A stretch of DNA of 64,000 nucleotides from Armigeres subalbatus (taxonomy: Eukaryota; Arthropoda; Insecta; Diptera; Culicidae): positions 15,347,284 through 15,411,283 of the forward strand of contig NC_085139.1 of the NCBI RefSeq assembly GCF_024139115.2. The letters are read 5' to 3'. Of this stretch, positions 43,921 to 54,129 are shown piece by piece. A program made the translations under genes and the position numbers. The notes below the pieces were generated by a model. It saw only the letters and a program-made list of their open reading frames with translations. It was not told the DNA's origin and made no database searches. Position 1 is the stretch's first letter. Every line of letters starts with the position of its first letter.

Positions 43921-44264
43921 GTCTGTTCAAATATTACGTAACGCGAAAAACGTTGTTTTAAGGAACCCCCCACCCCCTCGTAACAATCTGTAACAAAATT
44001 TAGAACTACCCCCACCCCTATGCGTAACGCGTAACAAATACATCTTTTTTTTTTGAAAATATCTTTTTTTTTTGTAGAATTTGAACCACGATATAATGAA
44101 TTATTATTTTTTGTATATTTTATGCTATTTTATATATTTTTTCTCAATTGTTACGCATAACAATTTCTCGAAGGACCCCCACCCCCTATATTTTGCGTAA
44201 CAAATCGTAACAAAAATAAAACAACCCCCCACCCCCTATTGCGTTACGTAATATTTGAACAGAC
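43921..44264. mobile_element. 344-bp MITE nested in hAT element
   Basis: The ends are perfect 24-bp inverted repeats beginning GTCTGTTCAAATATTACGTA. Inside are C-rich blocks such as CCCCCCACCCCC and repeated GTAACA phrases. It lies downstream of the hAT transposase relic, so it post-dates the hAT insertion or travelled with it. Confidence 0.92.
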
Positions 44265-44269
44265 ACAAA

Positions 44270-44970
44270 TATTAAAATCATTGCTTGTTGAGGTGGTGAA
44301 ATTTACGTGGACGTGTATCAGCCAATCCGCCTCTGATTTGGTTGGAAATGTTGCGGAAAAACTACTGAAAATGCGCTCTCTGGTTCAACGGAAGTTGGAC
44401 GAATGGTGTCAAGAGCGTCGAAAATCAGTGTCAAGTACTTGCCCCTAATCCCTTCTGATTCATTGTAGAAGAATTCTTCACGGATTGGTTGCAAGAATCC
44501 TTGTGTCGCGAGTGTTTTGCTCTGCTGCAATCTCTTCATGAGCTGCAGTCTCTTCAACGATCGCATCTGGATTTATTAGACTGGATATCTTTATAAAATG
44601 TCAAAATTGTTTCTGATCAATTGCTTCACTGCATGATTATTCAAAAGAGCAAAAAAAGCGGTTTATTTTGATCTTTGCCTTTGGATTCGTTCTTTGAGAA
44701 CATCAAATAAGGTGGCAATTTCTGTGGCTTGATTTGATAATTGCTCCATCATAAAATGGAGCGCCTCGTCGATTGTATTTAGAGTGCAGAACTCACCTAT
44801 GGTCAAAAAATCATCATCACTGAAGTTGAATTTGGATTGAAGCTACAAATCGATCCGAGTTTTTTTAACGGATCCCTTCAACTCATATAATCGTTTCAGC
44901 ATGGATAACATTCAATTCAAACGTGTCTTGGTATCATCCAACAAACATATTCTTTACCGAATTCAGAACG
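44270..44970 (-). pseudogene. hAT transposase relic, C-terminal half
   Basis: Minus-strand translation, from about 44960 leftwards, gives MLSMLKRLYELKGSVKKT, then LQSKFNFSDDDFLTIGEFCT and IDEALHFMMEQLSNQATEIA. Near 44440-44340 it gives LTLIFDALDTIRPTSVEPES followed, after a frameshift, by FRNISNQIRGGLADTRPRKF. The last part is the hAT C-terminal dimerisation domain (P.S...ER.FS pattern with the R changed to S here). Stops and frame changes make it non-functional. The N-terminal zinc-finger and the catalytic part are not recognisable. Confidence 0.85.
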
Positions 44971-45441
44971 GACATATTTTTACAGCAAATTATTTATCAT
45001 AGGTGATCTCATAAAGAGAATTATATTTTTCATAATTTCATATATAGCGGGAAAATTCTCGACTATGTAAACAATGTTCATTGAAGGAAAAAGTCAATGG
45101 CAATTAGACAGATGGCTAAGAGAATTAATCAACATGTATGATTAATGACGATGTCGATCGTTTTTTGCTGTAGCGTAAACGTCGTTAATATAGCTTACTT
45201 GTGCAAAGATTTATTCATGCGCGTAGAATTTTTTGTGTTTGTTTCACGGTGAGTATTTAGCTAATATGTGTAAATGTTGGTAAAAACTACTCGATATTTT
45301 TTATTTTGACAGCAAAATTTGAAATACCGAAAATACCGGTATTTTTCGTCTCTAATACCGGTATTTTCGGTACTCAAAATTGGCCGGTAATACCGGTATT
45401 ACCGGTTTCGGTACTACCGGTTAGACCACCCTAATATTGAT

Positions 45442-45967
45442 TATTTAAAAGAAGTATTCGAAATTTGCAAATTTAGATTCTATTTTTTAGATTAATTTTC
45501 GATTAGTACAGAAATTTGTACTTTATTTGTATGGGAGTCCCCCCTCCAGAAGAGGAGGGGTCTAATACCATCATAAGAATCTTTATCGTTCCCAAAAACC
45601 TCTACATACAAATGTTCATGCCGTTTCCTAATCTATAAGGGCAGACAGACAAACATAATTCTTATGTATATAGATTTGGTTTTACGTAGTTTACGTCGAG
45701 CGGTCGTGTCTTGTACACAACCACCATGATTTTTTTTTTATTAAACAAACATATCACGTAAGGACCGCAAAGAGCAAGTTGTATATTTGAAACTGGTTGA
45801 TAGACTTTTGCTTACGACTCTAAGGCATTACAAAAGACAAAAGATGTAAATCTTGGCAGCGGACAAAAAGCATATAAGTTCCCTTCTCCAAAATGGCTCA
45901 CATTATTCAAATAGGTTGAAAATGGTAAAACTTATGAAAATGTCAATATCTGAACTGAATACACTAG
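45442..45967. other. Spacer with a widespread insect-type repeat
   Basis: 45520-45690 contains GTATGGGAGTCCCCCCTCCA and GGGCAGACAGACAAACATAA, phrases typical of a dispersed repeat common in insect genomes (recollection, not checked). No gene is seen. Confidence 0.4.
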
Positions 45968-47145
45968 TATACTACCGTGCACGCACCATACTTTGCGCAG
46001 TTAAGGAAATGCAAAATTTAATCAACTCGTACAACTTACAGAAAGCAGCTATCCGCCTGAAACAGTTTCCATGCTGTAGTATTATTATCATATTATTGTT
46101 TGAGAACTAAATTTGGTACAAAAATAGGAAATAAATAATAAATTGAACTTCAAAGAAGACCCCTTGTTATATGCCTAACTTTGCGCACTTAACTTGGAAA
46201 ATTTGTAACACGGAGCAAGCGTCTATCATACATTTTATCATCCAAATTTTATTTTTTCATCTAATACTACTAGGGGTAATGACGGCTTTGGCAGGTTTTA
46301 TTCTATTATTGGCAGGGGGGTTCTTTGTGATTGATTATGCTCAAATTTGGCCCAAACATTCTTTGCATATCAAAGAATATTGTGGCCAAGTTTCATAAAA
46401 TTCGGTCGACAAAAACCCCCCTGCCAATAATACAACAAAACCTGCCAAAGCCGTCTGTTCCCCTATTACAAATCATGTTTATTCCATTTGTAGGCATATA
46501 TGAGCATATTTGAGAAAATGAGGATGCCCGGCATTATTTTCTTATGATTCGACATACTTAGTATGTTTTCTCGTCTGTTGGTGTATGTACAGCCTTATTT
46601 ATGTACATTGACCACAGCTAACAAAAGTTCTTTTTTGCGCAAACCCTTTTCTGATGAGGTATATCAAAAATGTTGAAAATATCAAAGAAATACGAGTTGT
46701 GCGCAAAATTAGGTACACTGTGTTGAAAAATGGTTCCTAACATTGCGCATAATATATTTCAACGAAAAATATAAATAACAAACCAAATTCTTTTGAGATG
46801 GCTTTAATAATATTATAATTATTGTATCCATGTGTAATCGTTGTCACCGAATGTAAAAATTTACAAAAAATACAGTTTTTCGGGTAGACCGTCAGTAGCT
46901 ATTTGTGCTAAGAACACGCCATTTTGGCTATTTTCACTGTTTTCAGTACATATTTTAACTAATAAAATGGAAAAATGTGTCATTTGGCAGCGGCAAAATG
47001 AATGCACTGTTATAATAACATGTATATTGTGCTGACCAGTTGTAATTATATTTCAAGTTTCAATTTAAATGCATTCTATAACAAAAATAACCGCAAAATG
47101 CGCAAAGTTAGGAGCTGCGCAGTTAGGTGCGTGCACGGTAGTATA
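45968..47145. mobile_element. 1.18-kb TA-flanked TIR element
   Basis: The ends are TATACTACCGTGCACGCACC and its exact complement (47126-47145). The TATA at each edge includes the probable TA target. Subterminal GCGCAGTTA / TAACTTTGCGCA motifs are repeated at both ends and inside. No transposase is recognised, and another MITE is nested at 46271-46465. Confidence 0.85.
46271..46465. mobile_element. 195-bp nested MITE with TAGGGG ends
   Basis: Arms of about 50 bp are inverted: ACGGCTTTGGCAGGTTTTAT then ATTATTGGCAGGGGGGTT, versus the complement at the right with a few changes. It lies inside the 45968-47145 element. Confidence 0.85.
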
Positions 47146-49100
47146 GGGTATACCCTATCTGCCATTCACATCTGTTTTTTGTTGGTCGCATAAGGGTTAA
47201 ATTTGTTTTACGATGTGTTTAAATGCTTTTGCCTATCTGTCTACATGACATAAAATTGATGCCAAGGCTAAAAATTCATGTTTTGTTTTAAGCCAGTTTT
47301 GATAAATAATAAAGTTTGTTCCAAAATTGAGTGAAGCGAGATGAGCGTGCGGCCGATTAATTTGAATGAATTTTACTACTGGAGGATATAAACAACCAGC
47401 ATTTGGCACCAATACATTATCAATTTTCTACTTCCATGTCTAGTTGCTAAAGGGAGCAAACTCATTGCTGATAATAGAAATTGCTATGCCAATAGAAGAA
47501 ACGTTGACCTGTTACTTTATATTAAATTTACTGAGTTTGTGGTAAAAGCTGCTATATTTAGTGAATACCAATCATAAAAGAAAGAGCATACAAATGTATA
47601 CCAGTTAAACTGTACCTGTGGTTTAGTGTAATTATTCATTATTTTTATCATTCAATTTGGCGAATGTCTTAGACTGCCAAGAATAGGTATTTTCCCCTAC
47701 TTATTTTTCAATTATTTGGTTTATTTTTTAGCTTAGTTATGGATCTTAAAATTAATCTTTATGGATTCGCCTGAATTATTTTTTGGATTTAAGGTAGCGT
47801 TTTATGGAACATTCAGATGTTATTTATGGATCGTTTTTCATTTTTTTATGGATCGTTTTTCTTTTTTTTATGGATCGTTTTTGTGCATTTAACGGTACAA
47901 AGTAAAGCTGCCATACACAAATGTGAAAAATAAGCCCATTTTAGTGTTATATAAGACTTTTCTAATATGTTTGTCAACCCTTTTGAACGAGCGAGAAAGG
48001 CATCATCACCGCTAGGTGGATTAATCAGGGTTTTTTTCACCATTTTTAACAATCAAATAAAATTGATTATGTGAGTGCAACTAATAGATGAACGTTTGAG
48101 TTTTCGAAATGTCACTTCAATATGTTAAAACGGTGCACGCCAAATACACGCGGGCGCGCGCACAGCAAATACATCGGCGTGTATTACAACTCTGGATACA
48201 GTGAATGCTTCCTACAGCCACAACATGGACCCAATCGGAAACTAACTATTGAAGCTGAGGTCCCGGGTGTATTCAGATTGAGTTCCCGAATAAACTTGAA
48301 ATACTGCTCATAGCTTCCTATTGGAATCCTAATCAGCTTCGAAAGCAATCAGATTGTACTTCTAGAATGCATTTTTTATTGGATTCTCGTTTGAATCTCA
48401 TAAAAATCTAAATTTCAGACAAAGAAGACGACAAATTTAAAATTCCTGACACAATATCCGACCCCCCCCCCCTTTCTCCGTTGTATTTCGTCTTAATGCG
48501 TGTGTACCCTTTGGATGAATTTAAGCTTGATTCTGTAGGTTTCAAAAGCAATCTCTTGTCGAAATGGAAATTCGTGTAATATTTATTACTAATTAAAGTT
48601 ATTTGTATAACACAAAATTATGTTGTGAACTGAGTTATGCATTCTAATGTGAAATATTCCTTCCAGTGTGCCCCAACAAGGCACTTTTGGTTCGCTAAAT
48701 AGTTGCACCATCAATCTAATTCTCCTCGCTGCATCCAGCCTGGCATTACAAAACACAGCTCAATGTATTAATACTCAAACCACCGTCTTTTCGCACCACT
48801 TCTAGCAGATGAGTTTCCATCAACGCTTATCAACTTCGAAGGCCACTGATTAAAATTGAAGTGGCATTCCGTTTGCTATTTCCCCTAATCTACACAACCG
48901 AGTATCCCCTGATGACTCTCCCAAGACGACGACGACGACGATGTCGTCGCTGGAATACGTCTTAAAATTCCGAAATGCTTTCACGCTTTCAATCAGTTGT
49001 AAAACTCGAGTTGTTTGGACGAATCCGCCCTATAGCGAACGGGCAGCGGCGACCAGCTTCTAGAAGATTGAGCAGCTTATTCTTTTCGTTTTAGTTAAAA
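47146..49100. other. Anonymous spacer
   Basis: About 2 kb with no recognised gene. It contains repeated TTTTTATGGATCGTTTTTCT phrases (47820-47885) and a GAC trinucleotide run (48921-48942). Confidence 0.45.
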
Positions 49101-51767
49101 TCAATACCCCAGCTGAATGCCAAAAAGGGTCTCAGGCTCTCAGCCACGCCATATCATCGTTCATAGAAAAGAAAGCACTTTTGCTCTGATTGCACAGATT
49201 TGTCCCTCGACCTCCGAACGCCTCACACTTTGGGGTTTCCACCCCACCAATTATTCTGCACGTCGTCGTTGCCGTCGCCGCGTCCGCTGCGAACAGCACT
49301 GCAGCAAAAGACTGCTGAACGGCAGCGAGCTCCGTTCCGTTTCGCAGTAAACAGGGTGCGGACGCACAGCTCCTCGTCAGGCAGCAGCAGCAACGACAAC
49401 AACTCGGTAACAACGGGCGAAAGACGACCATATGAGCCAGCTCCATGCAAAGCTGTCGTAAAAATGTCATTCCGTGTATGGTGTATCACGAAAAATAACG
49501 AAATTTATATTTATTCACATTCCTTCCCTTCTGCTGGGGATTGGTGGCTGGATGGTTGTTGGCTTCTCACTCTCAAGAGTTGCTTCCAATTTTTCACTCC
49601 TAGCTGGCCCGTGGCCGATAGATTGGGAAAATCTATCTTTCCAATACTTATTTTCAGAAAATTATTCTCTAAACAGCTCAAAAACCAGAACTGCATTATA
49701 GAATGTTTTCATTCTAAAAAATCAAGTCATTAACGAAGAATTTCGACTATTTTTGAATGAGCAGCATTTGACTCGACTTTCATAGCTTTGTATTCATGTT
49801 CCAAGCGAAACCCTTTCACTGCGCACCAAAGGCAAGGGTTTTTCATAAGAAGCTGCTAAACTTCAATTCCGAGAAGCTGTGGCACGGATGGCGGCACACG
49901 TCGGTGGGCAGCGTCTTTCGTCACTTTTGATGGAGGGGACGCGGACGGACCTTCGGATATTGTAGGCTGAATAATTCATGAGGACCGGCGTTATTAGATA
50001 TGTTTAAACAAGACATGCTCTCTCCCAGCGGGGAGCCCGATGGTGGGGAGAGGGTTGTTCTATCCGCCGCCATTCGGATATATGTGAAAGGATAATAAGC
50101 GCATTTTTATTGTTTCTCCTTTTCATGTCTCAATCAGTCGGTCGTTTGGTTTTGTTTTCTAGGATAATATTAGCGTTTATGCACCATCGGACATTTCACT
50201 CACGGTTGATGGCTCTATTCAGCATGTATAGATTTTTTTCGCTGCGTGTTTTCTTTCAGTGTGGTTTGGTATGCAGGCCGATATTTTTTCCTCCTAGATT
50301 GCTTCGATTCCGATGATGATGGATGGGAATTTTACGATCGGAAAGTAAACAGCTATTTGGGGTAGGTACTTGCTGCCACGTAAAAGAGCCGGTCCAATGG
50401 TTGTTTCGTTTTACTGCCTACTCAGGCCGTGCTCGTGATGGCCGATGTGACAGGGAGTGGTTGTTTCGACGGGTTATTGCGTGAGAAGTGATACGATAAT
50501 CTAATTTATTTTCATGCTGAGCCATTCGGAAGTAAACATTCGATGGTGGAGCGTTAAAGTTGCCATTGAATTCGAATGAGGGGAATGAATTGATTGGGCT
50601 TGTCAAACAGCTGACTACGTGGAAGGCGATATATGAGATTTTGACAGCAATACTCCCGGTTCTACAATCGGTGATAAGATTCTTGGTCCGACTTGTGTCG
50701 CATTACTGAACAACGCTGGATCTTTTCACAAGAGCAGACGTGTCTCGAACCTAACATTGACCCAAGTGGAACGAACACACTAATATGTTGCTCCATCTCT
50801 TGGCAGTGCACAACATTGACCAGTCGCCCACCTTCGCCATCGGCGATAAATGTGGCTAATGCAGTGGAGTGCGAGCAGATGAAGGCAGCCTCAGCACAAC
50901 TATCACGCTGTCGTCATCACACAAATAGTCCGCTCCAAACCGACCGCCACAACATCACAAATTGGTAGCAAACGGGTCCTCACTAGTGACGGCCTTCGCT
51001 TTTATCGTTTGCTACTTTCATCTCCACGGCTGCTCTTGCCTCTCTTGCGCTAGTCTCGGAAGTGCCTTCCGGGCAATGCAACCAGTCATAACCGTTATAA
51101 TTCCTAGCTCAACACGGACAGCAAGTGGGTACCGAACCAAGTCGTGCGAGCAGAAGCAGCAGCACCACTGTCGTCATCCCGAAAAGCGGAACAGAAACCT
51201 TTTAATTGTTTTGCTCCCAACCAAACTACTCTGTCCTTGCAAACGATTTCTGCTCCTGATGATGGTATGGATGCAGAAGTACCTACACAACAAATGGCGG
51301 GCGAGCATGCCCTAAGCCGATGACGACGTCGACGATTTCTCCTAAATGAAAACTGTTGAAAGGTGGGAATAGAATTTTCCCCAGGAATGATGTCATCCCC
51401 GTCTGTTGGCCCACATCGTGTGAATCAGTTTCAGGTGTATCTTATGCAACTTTCATGGGATTCTCTTGTAGAAATAAATGTTGCTCCTATTGATGGTAAC
51501 GGTAATCAATATCTGTATCACTTTTTTAACCAGTTGTATTGGGGATTGATACTTTTGTGCGGAACCAAACGGACAAGGCACAATTTCCTTATTCTAGCTA
51601 GAAAAATCAAGTTTCAACAAACTAATGGGGTGACATGTCTATTGGCGCAAGCTGAAATGCAACTCTATCACATTATCACATAACATAAGTGGATCTTAGA
51701 ACAAAATCCCCATCAAAAAGTTGACCCTCTTTCGGTAGGCCAAAACTGTTATAACGAGCGTCGGGAA
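49101..51767. other. GC-richer anonymous region, possibly single-copy
   Basis: About 2.7 kb of less AT-biased sequence with CAG/CAA-rich stretches (49370-49400, 51150-51170). Overlapping open frames of 60-177 codons occur on both strands (for example 49200-49733 on +, 49132-49470 on -), but none shows a known domain or convincing exon structure. It is the best place in the window to look for a host regulatory region or an exon, but I can support neither. Confidence 0.35.
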
Positions 51768-51775
51768 CTTCGTTC

Positions 51776-54121
51776 CAGGGATGCCAGGGGATATTTTCAA
51801 ATATCTTCACGGTCGAGTAAAAATGTCTTCAAATGTCTCCAATATCAAAATTATGATTATTAGTGAGAAATTTCAAAATCCAACAGGTTTGTAATTTCAA
51901 GCATCTCCTTGTTTTTGTAGCATTAACACTCAAATTGTTAGAATTCAAGAGAATATTCCTTCAAATCTTCACGAGTAAGGGCAGTAAATTTCCCTTGGAT
52001 TTTCTAATGAGTCTTTAAAAAAAATTCTAACGGATTTTTCTAACTGAATTTCCATGTGGAATTCCTTTTTTTTAAGAATTCCCTAAAGGGATTCGGAAGA
52101 ATTTACCGTGAAATACCTGAAGAAACTTCCACAAGATTTTCTGAATAAATTTCTGCAAGAATTTGTGAAGAAACTTCAGGATAAACTCCTGATGGATTTT
52201 TCGGAAGAATTCTTAAACAAAAGACTCCTAAAAGGTACGGAAGAATTGCTGTTGGAAAATCTAAAGGATTTTCTGAAGGTACTTCCAGATAAAATTCAAA
52301 AAGTAACTCCCGGGTGATATGCTAGTTCCATTAGCATGGAACTTGCGGAGGAATTGCAGAAGAATTTTCAGGATGGATTCAGGAGGGATTTTCTGGAGGA
52401 ATAACTGAAGGATTTTCTGGAGGAATTCCTGAAGGATTTTCCTGAGCAATTACTGAAAGGATTTGCCGTGGGGGTCCTGAAGAAATTTCTAAAGAAACTT
52501 CCGGAGGAACTTCTGGACAACTTTTTGGAGGAACTTCCTGAGGTATTGTTGCAGGAATTTCCGAAAGAATTGCTGGAGGAAATAAGAGAGAAATTCCGGA
52601 GTATATTTTAGAGGTATTATTGGAGAATCTTTCGGCAACATTCTTGGAGAATCATCAAGAGGAATTTCTGGAGAAACTTTCGAAGGGATTTTTGGAATAA
52701 TTTCCGAACGAATGCCGGCAGGAGTTTCGAGAGGCATTCCAGGAAGAACTGGTGGAGGAAGTTGTGAAAGAAACAATTTGTGGAGGAACGACTGGAGGTA
52801 TTTCCGACGGATTTCTTCGAGGATCCCATGGAGAAATTTCTGGACGAACTTATGGAGAAGCTCCTAGAAATACTTCTAAACGAATTTCTAGAGAAATTTT
52901 CTGAAAAATATCTGAAGGAATTTGCGGACGAATTCCTGGAGGAACCTCAGAAATAATTCCAGAGAGGGATTTACTGGAGAAATTCTTATATAGAAGGATT
53001 CCCAGATAAAAATCTGGAATAGTGCCCAATGATATTTCTAGAAAATATACCAAAGAAATTCAAAACAGAATTCAACGAGAAAGTGTAACAAGTGTCCCCT
53101 GAACTTTCTACAGGGTCTTTAAAAACACTCTGGCGGATTTGTTTATGAAATTTCTCTGATTTTCTTCATCAAATTATTTCAACTTATTGTGGACGTTCGT
53201 AAGAATTTTCGATCATGGAAACTAAAGAAAATTTACTGAGAAAATTTCCTGTTGTTATAACATTCTGTGAAAATGTGGTATATGGAAAATCCGAAGAGAC
53301 ATCCCTAAAATTTCAAATACAAATCCGGAATACATCCCACGAAAATTTAGACAAATTTCTTGTAGAAATGAAAATGAATTCGTTGTGGTAGTTCAGATGA
53401 TTACCCCGCAAGAACTTAGAAAAAATCTTGTAGAAATTGAGATGAATCTCTCGTTTAAATTTTGGAGGAACTCCTTTATTTGTCCATACGAAAAGATCAG
53501 ATGAATTATGGAAGAAATTAATAAAAATGGTTCTAGTCCAACAGTTAAATATGGATTTAATCAAGTCATTGTAGAATTCTGTCTTTTTTTGCCATTTAGA
53601 TTAAATTAGATCGGTTGGTTCAGAACGCAATGGTTCAGATGCAATGTTCGAAGTCCTTTTAACAGACACGTCGAAAACGCTACCGCTTCCAAGGAAAATT
53701 TAAAGAAATGCTGCAATCGTAAATTTTGAACCAGCACACAAAGAGTACGCATAAAAAAGTACGTTTGACGTCTAAAATGTGTTGCAGTTATCAACCTTAT
53801 CAACCGGCCAGTGTAAATGTGTTTTGGCGTTTAAGATTTTAAGCCCGGGACATTAGCTTATTATGTATAACTTTTGTAATATTTATATGCTCTGTATATA
53901 GAAGTCGCAGAATTTATAAGTTAATATTCAAATTATATTTTCTATTCACTGGCTTTTTTTTCTTCTTTATTTAAGATTTTTTAATTTTAAAATTAAGTTC
54001 ATAAGAAGATAAGTCTTCAAATATTTTGAAAAGTCTTCAAAATGTCTTCATGAAATAAATGTCTTCACAGAGATTCAAATGTCTTCAAATTGAAGACATG
54101 TCTTCAAATCTGGCATCCCTG
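51776..54121. mobile_element. hAT-type element carrying a satellite
   Basis: A 2,346-bp element with ends CAGGGATGCCAG and the complement CTGGCATCCCTG. It is flanked by an exact 8-bp duplication CTTCGTTC (51768-51775 and 54122-54129). Subterminal AAATGTCTTCAAAT motifs repeat at both ends. The interior is occupied by a degenerate GGAATT-type satellite (52085-53065) and AT-rich sequence, and no transposase is recognised, so it is non-autonomous. Confidence 0.92.
52085..53065. repeat. Degenerate 24-bp-type satellite inside hAT element
   Basis: Repeated motifs such as GGAGGAATTCCTGAAGGATT and GAAACTTCCGGAGGAACTTC, similar in composition and spacing to the array at 7.7-9.8 kb, mostly in one orientation. 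They are more diverged than the large array. Confidence 0.75.
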
Positions 54122-54129
54122 CTTCGTTC

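Larger units (their letters stand above)
43742..45433 (-). mobile_element. hAT-superfamily element with relic transposase
   Basis: A 1,692-bp element with ends TAGGGTGGTC and GACCACCCTA. It is flanked by an exact 8-bp duplication ATATTGAT (43734-43741 and 45434-45441), the length used by hAT transposases. Subterminal ATACCGGTATT motifs are repeated many times at both ends, probably transposase-binding repeats. The minus strand encodes transposase remnants, and a MITE (43921-44264) is nested near its left end. Confidence 0.93.

Noticed and set aside
49132..49733. Overlapping 112- to 177-codon frames on both strands
   Set aside because: GC-richer sequence naturally gives longer frames; neither strand shows a domain, splice logic or a supported start.
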